A stretch of 64,000 nucleotides of DNA from Sialis fuliginosa (GCA_961205875.1 OY540821.1:16306001-16370000), one strand, 5' to 3'; positions 13,198 to 24,276 are shown, counted from the first letter of the stretch. Numbers and translations: made by a program. The notes: generated by a model from the sequence alone, not told the origin.

Positions 13198-13361
13198 GGT
13201 TCTTCAATATTTATATCAAAATCTAGTTTTCTATATGCTTTATGATCACGATAAAATAATTGAAATATATAAGACAGTAATAAACAACATAGAAGTAAAA
13301 TTATAACTAACCGGAAGCCACCACTGTGCAACCAATAATAATACACAATCGGAATTTTCAT
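13152..13361 (-). CDS. Candidate first coding exon: signal-anchor (type II) membrane peptide, 3' part replaced by a transposon
   Basis: I do not recognise the protein. The frame starts ATG at 13361, four bases after a good 3' splice site (TTGATTATATTTTAG, AG at 13367-13366). It encodes 69 residues: a short N-terminus with a Y/W patch (about residues 5-13), a strong hydrophobic segment (about 18-36, rich in I/L/V with CC), then a charged stretch with RDHKAYRK and acidic residues. This layout (short cytoplasmic tail, signal anchor, luminal stem) is typical of type II Golgi enzymes such as glycosyltransferases and sulfotransferases, but that is inference. From residue 53 or so the frame runs into the 519-bp element ending at 13197, so the annotated stop at 13152 is transposon-derived. 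Before the insertion the frame would have stayed open for about 28 further codons. A random open frame or a decayed exon remain possible. Confidence 0.38.
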   Translation of the reverse strand: MKIPIVYYYWLHSGGFRLVIILLLCCLLLSYIFQLFYRDHKAYRKLDFDINIEEPIDIENGQSRVKRKR

Positions 13362-13379
13362 CGCTCTAAAATATAATCA

Positions 13380-14114
13380 ACGCAAAATATTTATATAATT
13401 CAATGGATGCAATGATTTCGAGCGCTATTGTAATTTTTATCTAAAACTGTAATTCATAACAATTAAATGCGTAACAATTTGACAAATGAGTCGGAAACGT
13501 CCATTGTTTCATACAGTTTTGTAGTTTTGCACATTTATTTTAAAAACGGAAGTCATTATAAATTCATTATCGTGCACATCGTTTCGAACGAAAAATATTT
13601 CTCTAAATGAGGTTACAAATAATAATTATATAATGTGGGAGCGTTCGAGTATAACTTAAGTATAATTCCGTTGATTTCAAACCCCCACCCCCTCCTTTCT
13701 AAGAAAAAATCAGAAACGTGTAGACTCCCCCGTCCCCCAAATGATAAAACATAAATCAAATTATTTCTAGGATTAACGAACAAATTTTTAAAAATATTTT
13801 TAAATATTCATTATTTTATAGTTTTTACCTTACGTAAGATTTTTAGTTCCCCTTCCCACCTCACCCCCTTTCTAAGCAAAAGTACGAACAAATCTAACCC
13901 CCCTCTTAATGTTCTTAATTAAATGATATCGTAGTTTAATCAGAATGAGATTTGTAAAGAGAATAAAATTAAAATAACTAGTTATAATCTCATATTTCAA
14001 TTAGCGTACATGTTATATTAAGAAAGTTTCTCATAACGTATATTTTATATGGTTTCTTATAGAAGCCCTATAAATATACTACAACTAATTTAACCTCTGT
14101 TAAATGATCATACG
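13380..14114. other. Possible intron / intergenic DNA
   Basis: If the exon at 13361 is real this is intronic. It contains two C-rich patches (13681-13740, 13852-13910). No other feature is visible. Confidence 0.35.
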
Positions 14115-14297
14115 CAGAGCCGGCCTTTGCAAGTCTGGCGCCCTGAGCGAGATTTATTTTTCTGCCCTCTCTCCCCTTAAAAAATGTAAATTAAGAATAG
14201 TTAATATCTCAGCTTGGCGCGATCCTACAGACCCCAACTTTTTTTAAATTATAGCTTACATCATTAACTTTAAGACTATCAAATGCCCTAAGACCGT
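14115..14297 (+). mobile_element. hAT-type left end joined to one satellite monomer
   Basis: CAGAGCCGGCCTTTGCAAGT at 14115 matches the left end of the element at 58264 (CAGAGCCGGCCTTTGCGATT). About 80 bp later begins one copy of the satellite unit (AGTTAATATCTCAGCTTGGC, about 14197-14297), in the same strand orientation as the 55-kb copies. It is then joined directly to the interior of an AGGTACTGG-family MITE. Confidence 0.7.
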
Positions 14298-14640
14298 CAA
14301 AATGGTGGACATTTAAACTAATTATTAGTATAATTTATTTATTAATTATTATATTATCATAGCAACTGTTTTACATTGTTTCAAATTTGACGATTCTTTT
14401 GTGTCGTAGTACTTATCATTAGCAAGTGTTTTACTTTATCCATTACTGGAGAAAAAACATAAACAAAAATTAAAAGGCTATAATTTAAAAAACAAACTAT
14501 ATTTGCGGACTTTGGTAATTAAATTGATTAAATAAAGAGTTACTTATTTTATTAGTAGCTTGAGTTCATGATAATTACAAAAAAAAACCCATCAATCACA
14601 AAAACAGCTGTTATAGTGGCCATAACTGATGCCAGTGCCT
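14298..14640 (-). mobile_element. AGGTACTGG-family MITE, copy 2, truncated
   Basis: Homology starts in mid-element (GTCAAAATGGTGGACAT) and runs to the terminal GATGCCAGTGCCT at 14640, followed by TA. The other half is missing, replaced by the satellite monomer. Confidence 0.75.
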
Positions 14641-14642
14641 TA

Positions 14643-15095
14643 TAAACTTTTTTCTTAAAAGAACTAAGAATAATTTTGAACGCTAGTCCTGAATCACCTG
14701 TATAAACTCGTGTTTAAAAATTAAACATACATGCACTGCATTACAGAATGAAAAGATATATAACGTTTTAATGAAAACACATGTTTTGTCTCTCTCTTTA
14801 AATAGAGATGAAAAAAAAACTTTTCATTAGGTCCTGTATGAAACGCGAAATGCCACTGGGTATACTTTGTGGTATAAAACCTTTTGTCCTTGTTAACCAA
14901 ACATTAATGCAGAACTCTGTCAAACAGAATTGGAAATTTGACTTTTGAAAACCAGTTCCTTTTTTTAATCTTATTAGCATTCCGTCTAAAATATAACACC
15001 TAACGTTTTGGTTAAGTGGAACCTTCTTTCATTTTAATTATGAAAATATATAAATAATGACTATCGCATTGGACGTGCCTACCCAACATGCTCAC
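14643..15095. other. AT-rich DNA, possible intron
   Basis: No repeat or gene is recognised here, apart from a GTGAGC on the minus strand at 15095-15090 that could be a 5' splice donor for the promoter-proximal exon proposed from 15.2 kb. Confidence 0.3.
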
Positions 15096-15164
15096 CCAAC
15101 ACACAGTTCACGACGAATTGTTTTTTACGAGTTTGTGAAATTTACACAGAATATCAAAGTTAGT

Positions 15165-15250
15165 GAATACACAGGTTGCGTTAGTAGCTTTTGACCAATC
15201 AGCTTAGGCACCCCAAGTGACGTATTCCCTTCTCGCGCCGAGCTACTGAG
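15165..15250 (-). promoter_or_regulatory. Candidate TATA-less promoter (CCAAT + CRE-like + E2F-like)
   Basis: A GC-richer island in AT-rich DNA holds ACCAATCAG (NF-Y/CCAAT type, 15195-15203), GTGACGTA (CRE/ATF type, about 15218-15225) and TCTCGCGCC (E2F-like, about 15231-15239) within 50 bp. On the minus strand it would drive transcription toward a possible non-coding exon ending at a GTGAGC donor at 15095, and on to the acceptor at 13366 and the ATG at 13361. The motif clustering is seen; the promoter role and the link to that exon are inferred. Confidence 0.35.
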
Positions 15251-15724
15251 GTTACCTTGTACTTAGTTACCTAAATTAATAAAATAAATTACTGAAACCG
15301 TAAGTTATAGAATTCTGTATTCCATAGCTAGGTACTATAATGACAGTTGTATGCTATGACATCATGGAAACAAAACACAACTTGATAAAGATTTTATTAA
15401 TCTTTTTTTACGTTTTTATAAAATTCTGCACAGAAAAATTATTTAACTATTGGTAAAAACTGCGTTGCGAATTGAAACAAAATAATTCGGTGTTTTTTAT
15501 TTGTAAACATTCTACACTACTGTGCAAACATCTGTGTAAATGGGTCGGGGATAAAATACGGCCTAAAAAGACTGTGACAGAGACATGGTACCTACACCTT
15601 TGAGCCAGTTCATAAATAAGTAAAACGTCTTTCTGCATTATATATGTCTATGTATGTATGTATTTCCACAGTGGCGTTACTATATTGTTTTATTTCAAAC
15701 CAACTTATCGATTTTTTTATATAT

Positions 15725-15910
15725 GAAAATAAAGGTTCGTTTGTATGAGGCTTATAGACTCGCGAATTACTGAACCGATTTCAATGCGGTTTCACCAATA
15801 GTTTGATCATTTTTCTGTGCAGTATCGTGGCTATTAATATTTTATGAAAACCTAAGATTTAACATCGAAAGACTAAAAAAAACCTTTATCAAGTCGTGTT
15901 TTGTTTCCAT
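15725..15910 (+). repeat. 'GAACCGATTTCAATGCGG' dispersed repeat, copy 1
   Basis: TGTATGAGGCTTATAGACTC followed by GAACCGATTTCAATGCGGTT and ending AAGTCGTGTTTTGTTTCCAT. The same sequence occurs at 40795-40920 and in part at 20795-20915. A reverse-oriented relative is at 62755-62830. It is a widespread insect interspersed repeat with no coding capacity visible. Confidence 0.65.
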
Positions 15911-16889
15911 TTGTCGAACAGTTGGATGATTTTTGACATTTGTTAACTATTTAATATTTTGAAATACCTATATATATTGATTGAAAATTGAATTGCAAAG
16001 TAACATTTCACTTCTAAGAAAAGTAAAATATCGAAATTGATTATAATAGTTATTTTTTTAATTTTCATACAAATTCTAAGACGGGGCCTGATCTTTCCTG
16101 GAAATTTGAAAATATAATTTTACACGATTTTCTCAGTAACTACTGAGCGAATTTTATTCCGCTTTGTATTAATGGATAGGTTAGATTTAGGTTTATAATT
16201 TATAGATATTTTGTGTAAATTTCACAATAGCAAAAAAAAAAATCGTGAAGAATCGATTTTGTGGATATTAACCCGGGTAACATCGGGTCCAATGTGCTAT
16301 ACATATAATCATAGACACACGGAACTTTTAAAATGTAATAATAAATCAACCCCATTTCAAACTGCTACTTTTAATTTAAAATTTAAAATGAAACTAGAAA
16401 AAAAAATATTATGTAATTTTTAATTAAAATACTAGCCAGAATGGAATAACTTCTCGGGCATACGTTATTATCAGTTGAGTCTACAGTGTAATGTGCAATG
16501 GTGTCTACTATCTACATAAAGTAATCTACCCGCAAATTGCATTTTAAATCTCACTTCACTAGTGTTTTATTTTGCTTCGGTCTGGTTTATTTTTTCCCCT
16601 TTCCATTGACGTCACTGGAGAAAACAAAAACTAGTTGCATGTTACATAACATTCCATCACTTTGTAGTAGAAAAGAATATGTTCATTTGTTTTTATTTTT
16701 TTGTTTACTTTCGTGTAAATAGTCGTAGTAAATTTTGATAATTTATTGGATCTTCGGTTCTAGTTTTTTTTTTAAGTTCTTACTTACTTTAGAATTTTAC
16801 GAATGGTGTGTCAATAACTTAGTATTTAGGCATACCAGTTGAATATTTTTTGTAAGGAAAAAATAAATAAACTTGATACAGTATAAACC
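15911..16889. other. AT-rich intergenic DNA
   Basis: No gene or repeat is recognised. The frames at 16211-16423 and 16537-16722 have AT-driven composition and no motif. Confidence 0.5.
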
Positions 16890-17023
16890 GGAGTACAATT
16901 CTTATAGGAAATTTTCTTATCTGTAATATTGATTCTATTCATTTTTGCTCTATCTTTCATCGTTTTCACTGCATCGACGATTTAAGTATAACCAGCATTC
17001 ATTTTTTTGTGATTTTCCCTTGC
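16890..17023 (+). repeat. Dispersed repeat related to 5360-5595
   Basis: It shares TATAGGAAATTTTCTTATCTG, TTTTTGCTCTATCT and CATCGTTTTCACTGCATC blocks, in the same order, with the 5.4-kb segment. Confidence 0.65.
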
Positions 17024-17530
17024 ATTTGCCATCAATTGGCACTAAAATAATCGAAGTGAATATTAATTCCATTTAAAAATAAGGAAATACTAATTGTAAG
17101 ATCCCAATACTGGAAAAGTTATCTGGAACACCCTATACAAATTATTATAACAATCTAATAGAATTTCGCCAGCCCTACTAGATAATATCTCAAATCTAAA
17201 CAATATCCATCGTCTTTTCTTTCGTCCAAAGCCTTCTAAACTTTCGTGTAATCATCTGTACATAATTATAAAAGCATCATTTGCCATCGATTGGCACTAA
17301 AATAATCGAAGCGAATATTAATTCCATTTAAAAATCTAATAAGGAAATACTAATTGTAAGATCCCAATACTGGAAAAGTTATCTGGAACATCCTATACAA
17401 ATTATTATCACAATCTAATAGAATTTAGCTAGCCCTGCTAGATAATATCTCAAATCTAAACAATATCCATCGTCTTTTTTTTCGTCCAAAGCCTTCTAAA
17501 CTTTCGTGTAATCATCTGTACATAATTATA
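17024..17530 (+). repeat. Tandem duplication, two 255-bp copies
   Basis: 17024-17278 and 17279-17530 are nearly identical direct repeats (period 255, measured on TTGCCATC at 17026 and 17281). Each begins ATTTGCCATC and ends CATCTGTACATAATTATA. The high identity implies a recent event. Both copies begin with the last block of the dispersed repeat at 16890. Confidence 0.85.
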
Positions 17531-17857
17531 TTAGTTATTGTCACGCACGGTATGGCAGCACTGTATGCGCGAATGGAAACAAAATGTTTTTACTGTCCGC
17601 ACACACGTATAAACTTGTCTAATTTCGGAAAATGTATATACTGGGTTTTCAGTGTACGTAGAAAATTTAAATTTCCACATTGTGTATGTTTGTTACGGTT
17701 TTTGTGGTTTGCATAATGGCAATGATGAAAACAGAAGGGTAAGAGTCATGTAGAAAATTTTTGATTCACAGTTATATTTAAATGAGTCTTGAATTTTGAA
17801 TAAAAGTAACCTCAAAGAAATATTAAATAAGTATTTTTTTTTTATTTCATTAATATA

Positions 17858-18391
17858 CAGTAAAAGCTCCTTATTCGCGCTTCCTTCATTCGCGTTTTCA
17901 CTATTCGCGGATTAAAAAAATGCGACCCAATTCCTATATTCGCGGCAAAAGATTTCTTTATTCGCGGATCTAATCAGGAAACGTGACATTTAATTTGAAA
18001 AATCTTAGTGAAGGTTTAAGAATGGCAAATGAGCTTTGTGATTTCTTTATGAAAATTGATCCGTCTATGGAACGAAGTCTTATTTTCAAGAGGCAAATTG
18101 CTAATGCCACTGCTGAATATCAGTCTGAATTGAAGGAGCTTTTAAAAACTGCCAAGCAAGAAAAAATTACAAAATTCTTTAAACCATTGCCTAAGCCTGA
18201 AGATAATAATTAATCAATATGGTCAAAAACTTCAATTAAATTGATTTTTGTATATTGTATTTGTTTATTTATTTTGTCACCTAGGAACGTATCCCCTATA
18301 ATCCCATATAAATTACCATTCCGTATTCACGGTTTCTGTATTCGCGGCATATTTATGGAACATATACCCCGCGAATAAAGAGCTTTTACTG
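17858..18391 (+). mobile_element. Tigger/pogo-like element, copy A (534 bp, internally deleted)
   Basis: Terminal repeats of 22 bp with one mismatch start CAGTAAAAGCTCCTTATTCG. TA flanks both sides (17856-17857 and 18392-18393). Several TTCGCGG motifs repeat below the left terminus, as in Tigger elements. The only coding remnant is a transposase C-terminus (17983-18213). Copy B is at 34161-34684. Confidence 0.92.
17983..18213 (+). pseudogene. Tigger/pogo transposase C-terminal fragment with PIP box (copy A)
   Basis: A 76-codon open stretch beginning at GTG with no upstream ATG in frame (first ATG at 18022), so it is the 3' end of a longer transposase gene lost by internal deletion. The residues around 10-45 (GLRMANELCDFF, MKIDPSMERS) fit the helical C-terminal region of Tigger/jerky-type transposases. 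Near the C-terminus, QEKITKFF (Q59, I62, F65, F66) matches the PCNA-interacting PIP box Qxx(I/L/M)xxFF. Drosophila pogo transposase is known to bind PCNA through such a motif. The DDE catalytic domain and CENP-B-type DNA-binding domain are absent, so it cannot transpose itself. Copy B differs by two synonymous changes only. Confidence 0.75.
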
Positions 18392-18393
18392 TA

Positions 18394-19490
18394 ATAATCA
18401 TACAAGGTTATTCAAAGTAATACAATAAATTACAAAATATACAAAAATAATTAAAATATATGGTACTAATAAAGTAAACGCTAAAAAATTAAAAAACCAC
18501 AATGTTGGTTTTTAGCTTAACTTTTCAATCCAATGTGTACTTACTGAGAATTAGTTTTTTCAAGGGTTCTGTTTTCCAACTAATCTCTCTCTTTGTTATC
18601 CGTCCGTCGTAGAATATCTCGTAAACTATAAAAGCTAGAAAATTTAAAATTTAACTTCATGCAGAGTTAATGTAAAGCTTTTCAGTGGGAGCAATAGAGC
18701 TTAAGTTAAGCCAGATCTTAACTCAATCGTTCCCGAGGTTTTTTTTTTTTATCAATTCATACCTATCTATGTATACTAAAACTCCAGAACGATGGTAATT
18801 GCATTGTTGATGTATTCAGTCCAATACATCAAACGCAAAAAAAACGAAATAAGATATTTAAAAAAATAAATTTAATAAAAAAATTTAACTCCCCGAATGC
18901 ATCACTTCAAAATGCTAATTTCCTTCTACTATATATACTTTTCAGTATTTTTGTGTTTTTTTTTTATGTCGGCTTTATTTAATTTTTTTAGAGTTTTCTA
19001 TTTTTCCGTTTTGAATAGGTGCATATGTGTCAGAATTATGCCAGAAACTCATAAAAAATATATACAGCAAAATTAAAAGCAGATTTTGAAAAAAATTATA
19101 TGGGAGTTAAATCGGGAGTATACTCTTTCAAATAAAAAAAATCATCCAAATCGGTTCATGTTTGTGGGAGTTACATATGCCCGAACAATAAAAACGAATT
19201 GATATCCTTTTTAGTTAAAAATAACAATAAAATACATACTGTATATATTTTCTTTAGAAAGTTAAAAATAGCCTTTCATTCTACATCGATACAGCTGTGA
19301 ATTCACCCCCATTAAATTCTAAAAACGTGTGTGAATGCGCATGCAATCAGTTTTAAAATTTTAATGAAGTTTCTAAAAATAAAATCCGAATAATAGCGAA
19401 GGCAAAACCGACCGTAGTGAACATTGATTGAAAACATTTAAATCAAAGTGATTCCATCTAAATATACATAAACACACACACACACACACA
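18394..19490. other. Intergenic DNA ending in an (AC)n microsatellite
   Basis: AT-rich with no gene. 19472-19490 is a perfect AC repeat that abuts the next element. Confidence 0.55.
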
Positions 19491-20408
19491 CAGGCCCGGA
19501 TTTAGAAATTTGCCGCCCCTAGTCAGTTGCGAAAATTGCCGCCGCCCCCCACACTATTTTTACGCATTTAATGCCCGGTATTATAAAGGACCTAACAAAA
19601 TTTGTTAGCTAGCAATTACATTCAAATGGGGTATTAATACTGTACTAGTATCTATGGATTAGTTATGGAATTTAGAGCAGTGACACTTCAACTAATTGTA
19701 ACACAGTTGGCATCTTTGACCGTACAAAATAATGTTCATAACATCACCACTGTTTTAATACCGTTTGTATTTACCTTCAACGCGTGCGCGAAACTTGTCA
19801 AAGTCATCAACAAACTCCAAAAGAACTGTCATATAAGTTTGATATCTCAGTTGAAAGTGTTTGTTAGCTAACAAATTTGTTAGGTCCTTTATGATACCGG
19901 ACATTAAACTTCCTATTTTCGGTTCTCAGAATCGATGAATTGCATATTGACCATACAAGTTTTCGCTACGATATAGAAAATCACGTAAACTGTTACACAA
20001 GAATCATTGTTTATTTGCGATGTCGTTTTTTAGAAATCTGTATGTAAGAAAAACACTTGTAAAGATAATAAACCAGAAATTGATACCGTTGAAACTTGCC
20101 ACACGTACTGTTAACAATAAATTAACAATGAGGTTTATAATCGTTCACCAGAGGAGGTTATGTGTATCACAATATACTGTAGGAGAAAATAAGATGATTT
20201 TCGATACAGATTTTAGGCCAATATCGAGACTTGTATAAATCGATTCTTTTCTCGATTCGGGCATTTTCCACTTATAATGTTGGTACGCGTGCCAACGAAA
20301 TAGGCGGGACATTCAATTCCCACGAATATAACAAGTTTTCAAAGTTTCCGCCAAAATTTGCCGCCTCAGGCAACTGCCTACTCTGCCTGCATGGTAAATC
20401 CGGACCTG
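19491..20408. mobile_element. hAT-like non-autonomous element with a nested MITE
   Basis: The ends CAGGCCCGGATTTA and TAAATCCGGACCTG are 14-bp inverted repeats with one mismatch, with the GCCGCCCC / GCCGCCTCAGGC subterminal sequence typical of hAT ends. The flanking 8-mers (CACACACA, CTGACACA) agree at 6 of 8 positions, a plausible decayed duplication. The 336-bp insertion at 19568-19903 is a piggyBac-like MITE plus its duplicated TTAA, leaving about 580 bp of original element. No transposase frame was recognised. Confidence 0.75.
19572..19903 (+). mobile_element. 332-bp piggyBac-like MITE, copy 2 (nested)
   Basis: Perfect TTAA on both sides (19568-19571 and 19904-19907). The terminal repeats start TGCCCGGTATTATAAAGG. 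It is the inverted, nearly identical sister of 9016-9347 and lies inside the hAT-like element, so it is the younger insertion. Confidence 0.9.
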
Positions 20409-21213
20409 CTGACACACTTAGCAACATAAATCAATTGTTTCAAAGCGCCACATGTATGTTGTAACACAAACTGTGAAGTCACGAAATAAACACGACGAAA
20501 AAAACTGCCAAAGATACCAATCAACAGAAAAAATTTATACATAAAAAAATGTTAACAGGGATATGAAATCTTATGTTTTATGTATTAGTGCACTCACTGG
20601 ATAACTTTATATAAAGCGCCATTTAAAAAAAAATGTCAAATGCGAATCGAGCTTTGCGCATTAGTGTTCCGTACCGTAGTTTTTTTTTAAATTAATTCTA
20701 TTATTGTAACACAAAATTTACAGATTTTAAACTTTTCAAGTATTAGCAAACTATTCGAACTTTGTCGGTTATTTTACTTATAACTTTTTTCTGCAGTTAG
20801 ATAATTTTTCTGAGTAAATTCGTGGCTATTAATATTCTATGAATACCTAAGATTTAACATCAAAAAACTAAAAAAAATCTTTATCAAGTCGTGTTTTGTT
20901 TCCATGTTGTCAAACCATACAAGTGTCATTTATATAAACATATGGACTTTGACATTTTAGTTTGTAATTTTACGGATAAAAATGTCATATAAATAATCTG
21001 TACAGCCCTCAGTCTACCCCTTGAGATAAATGATAGGGCGAATGCGTTTTCAGGCAGGCTGTTATTGCGTTCTTATCTTGAACCATTTGGCACAAAACTG
21101 ATGCAATCCATCTGTACATACTCGCTCTATGTACCTATTACACGTACCTACTATCCAGAATTCAATTTAAACCTATCGGGAGTATCAATTTACGAATTTT
21201 CAGTTAAAAACTA
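20409..21213. other. Intergenic DNA with dispersed-repeat fragment
   Basis: 20795-20915 matches the repeats at 15.8 and 40.8 kb. The frame at 21065-21349 has no recognisable domain. Confidence 0.5.
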
Positions 21214-21562
21214 CAGTCTGTTTCATTTAAGATTGAAGTGGTGGATGGGGATTAGACGGTACTATTCTTACACTAGGCTAGCCCACAGAATAAAGATAGT
21301 AAGAACTGGCAATCGTTTTTACATACACCCTAAAATTTGTAAGAAATAAAACTCACCTTTGTATTATGAATATTAGTTTTCTAATATTTTAATGTCGATA
21401 ATACAATACACATCTTTAGAATAACTAATCTGACAATTTGAATTTAATTGCATTTGTTATCAAACCAAGAATTAGTAGATTAGTAGAATTAGTAGATGTA
21501 TTGCGTTAGTGAAAATTGTATTATTGTGAATATACCACTGCAATCTTAAATGAAACAGACTA
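21214..21562. mobile_element. 349-bp MITE with CAGTCTGTTTCATTTAAG ends
   Basis: Inverted termini of about 28 bp (CAGTCTGTTTCATTTAAG at 21214 and its complement ending 21562), with TA on both sides (21212-21213 and 21563-21564). The interior at 21358-21480 resembles 40215-40320. Mariner-type by target duplication. Confidence 0.7.
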
Positions 21563-22022
21563 TAAGTTGAATGTTTTGTATGGGAAAATTTAGCATTTTA
21601 ACTATAGCTTTGGAGCAAAGCCCAGAGCAATAGGTTTTTGCCCGGAGCTGGAAGGGAGCTGGAACACTACAAATGTTAATTATTCTATTGCTCCAGTGTA
21701 TTTATACAGAGTGTTTCGTTTTAATCGCCCCATTTTAATATTTCAAAAACAAAGCAAGATACATATTTTTTTACGTTATCGAAATTATTTTTGGAGAAAG
21801 TAAACGGTAACCTTTATTTTTTATTTCAGTATCGTAAGATCGTGGAGGCAAATAAGACCCATCTTATTTATAAAGGTGTACCGGAATTCCGACCGGAATT
21901 CACGTTTAACGTCACTACCTTTATATTTAAACTGTGGTTTAATTTTAATCTGAAAAAGTACGAAATTAACATTTTAAATGATTTTTTAATTTTTAAGACA
22001 TCTATTTCAATAAATTATACTG
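21563..22022. other. Repeat-derived AT-rich DNA
   Basis: 21713-21745 starts CAGAGTGTTTCGTTTTAATC, a likely single element end. 21876-21905 (GTGTACCGGAATTCCGACCGG) resembles 22768-22800, suggesting a second dispersed family. The 110-codon frame crossing these is not a recognisable protein. Confidence 0.4.
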
Positions 22023-22352
22023 CAGGGCTTCGAGCCGTTATTTTTTTCGTTTGGGTATTCGTTCCGGTTCGAGTAAAAAAATATATTTCGGTTCGGTTCC
22101 GGTTTTCGTTCCGCAAAAAATAACGGTTTTTCCGGTTTTTTCGGTTTTGATTAATTAAAACAAAAAAATTATTTGTATTAAAAAAAAATTTTCTACCATA
22201 ATTTAGAATATTTTATGGTACTTGTATGATAGTCCGAACGACAATTGAAGTGGGAAATAAGATCATGTTAACGCGCGTATTTTAACATGTACTGAACCGT
22301 AAAAACCGATATTTTTATTTCGGTTCTGTTCCGGTTTTCATTCGAAAGCCTG
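22023..22352. mobile_element. 330-bp hAT-type MITE
   Basis: Ends CAGGGCTTCGAGCC and ATTCGAAAGCCTG are imperfect inverted repeats. The nearby 8-mers AATTATAC (22013-22020) and AATTATAG (22353-22360) agree at 7 of 8, separated from the left end by two bases. The interior repeats CGGTTCCGG/CGGTTTT motifs. Confidence 0.6.
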
Positions 22353-22898
22353 AATTATAGTATATAAGTAATAAGTATACATGAGTATTTTAAACTTACA
22401 ATTAAGACAGTTGCGCATCGCTCATGTTTTTTATTGGAAAACTCTACGTATTGAGTATTATACATTGTAAATAACAACACCATTTTTCTACTTTCGTTCA
22501 AAAACAAAGCTATTGAATAAATCATTTTAGAAAAAAACATGATTCCTTGTCGGTTAATACCTACTATATCGATTTAGCCAATAATACGATGTTTCCGAAT
22601 ACATACTACAAATTTGTTGATGTTTTCATGTATCAGATTATGCAGATATCGATCTGTTTAATCTTTTGTTCTTTATTTCATTTCCTTTTGTGTTTATGTT
22701 TTGAATACATTGGACAAAGAAAATGTTAACAATTCTTATTAATTAAAAGAAAATGGATTGTAAGTAGGCGTGTACCGGAACTGGATCTTTGAATTCAGGC
22801 CGGAAACGGAATCGCCGGTATATTTAATAATAAATAATAATCAAAAATATCATTTAATATTAATTTACATGCTCATTTATAAAATTAAAATACCTCTA

Positions 22899-23622
22899 CG
22901 TCTTATTTTCTTGTATTTTAGTCGATATTTGTATGACGAGTTGAAGTTCACTGCAGGAAATTTCACTAAAAATTTTTGAATTTTTGATTTCGGTAAAAGT
23001 ATGTTTATTGTATAGAAAATGACGTGAAAAGTTGAATGCTTCAAACCGCAGGTCTGTATCTCAAACCGTTCTCGAGATATAGCCTCTCAAAGTTTTAGTT
23101 TTTTCAAATTTTTGGGAAAAAAAGGCCATAACTTTTGAACGTGTGGTCGGAATTGATTTTAGTTGACGGATTTGAAATCAGCGTGTCAAAATCTATATAA
23201 TGACATGTATAATACTTTAAAATCCGCCAAAAAAATTTTGGTCAAAAATCGACATTTTTTTAAGGTATACCCCTTTGAATTTTTTCGATTTTTTGCGAAT
23301 TTTTTTTTCCGAGTTTTAAGGTATTATACATGTCATTATATAGATTTTGACACGCTGATTCCAAATCCGTCAACTAAAATCAAATCCGACCACCCGTTCA
23401 AAAGTTATGGCCTTTTTTCTCCAAAAATTTGAAAAAACTAAAACTTTGAGAGACTATATCTCGAGAACGGTTTGAGATACAGACCTGCGGTTTGAAGCAT
23501 TCAACTTTTTAGGTCATTTTCTATACAATAAACATACTTTTAACGAAATCAAAAATTCGAAATTTTTTCCTGCGGCGAACTTCAACTCGTCATAGAAATA
23601 TCGACAAAAATACAAGAAAATA
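22899..23622. repeat. Giant near-perfect palindrome (foldback) 2
   Basis: Homologous to the palindrome at 10.1 kb, with an extra GTTCACTGCAGG near the outer arm. The arms mirror about 23265. The right flank (23640-23777) carries the CCTCCACC block and ends CACGCCTCGCCACTG, the reverse of the CAGTGGCGAGG end seen at 9948. Frames inside are artefacts of the palindrome. Confidence 0.9.
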
Positions 23623-23777
23623 TGTAAAAGTTTGAACTTTTTGTTTTTTTTTTGTTAATAGGAGGTGGAGGACTCGATAAGCCCATTATTAAAACGATTA
23701 TTTTCTACGTATTTAATTTTATTAAACATTTTGACAAAATATGCTTCCCTTATTAAAAATTTCACGCCTCGCCACTG

Positions 23778-24270
23778 ATGATTTTTTTATGATATAGTTT
23801 TCATATTTCCAATAGAGTTGAGTTGAGAATAAGGTTCTTTCAATATAATAATTTAGTATTCGTATTTTTGAATGACGTATATATGTTTAAATATTTACCT
23901 AATTTTAATTATCACGGAAGAATATTGCTTACGGAAATGAACATAAATATTTGTGTAAGCTGAACCATTACTGACAGATTGTTTTTTTAATATGTACTAT
24001 ATACAGTTGTATACTGTTTGTATACATATAAAATAAATATATGAAAATTATAATTCAAAGATAGTTTAATATTATGTAATGTTACATAATATACTTACAC
24101 ATATTTATTTATTTATAAATAGATTTCTTGTCAGTTGGCCGCCCTCCTTTTCTGACAGTTCCTTAGAGTTTGTCGTGTTGGTAATAGTATCAGCCACATA
24201 GGAATACAAGCTATGATCATGACAACTTTTGTTTTAATTAACATTGTTTAGATATATGATCTACTATTTA
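23778..24270. other. AT-rich intergenic DNA
   Basis: No gene is recognised. A short GC-richer patch at 24135-24165 (GTCAGTTGGCCGCCCTCC) is of unknown origin. Confidence 0.45.
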
Positions 24271-24276
24271 AAAATA

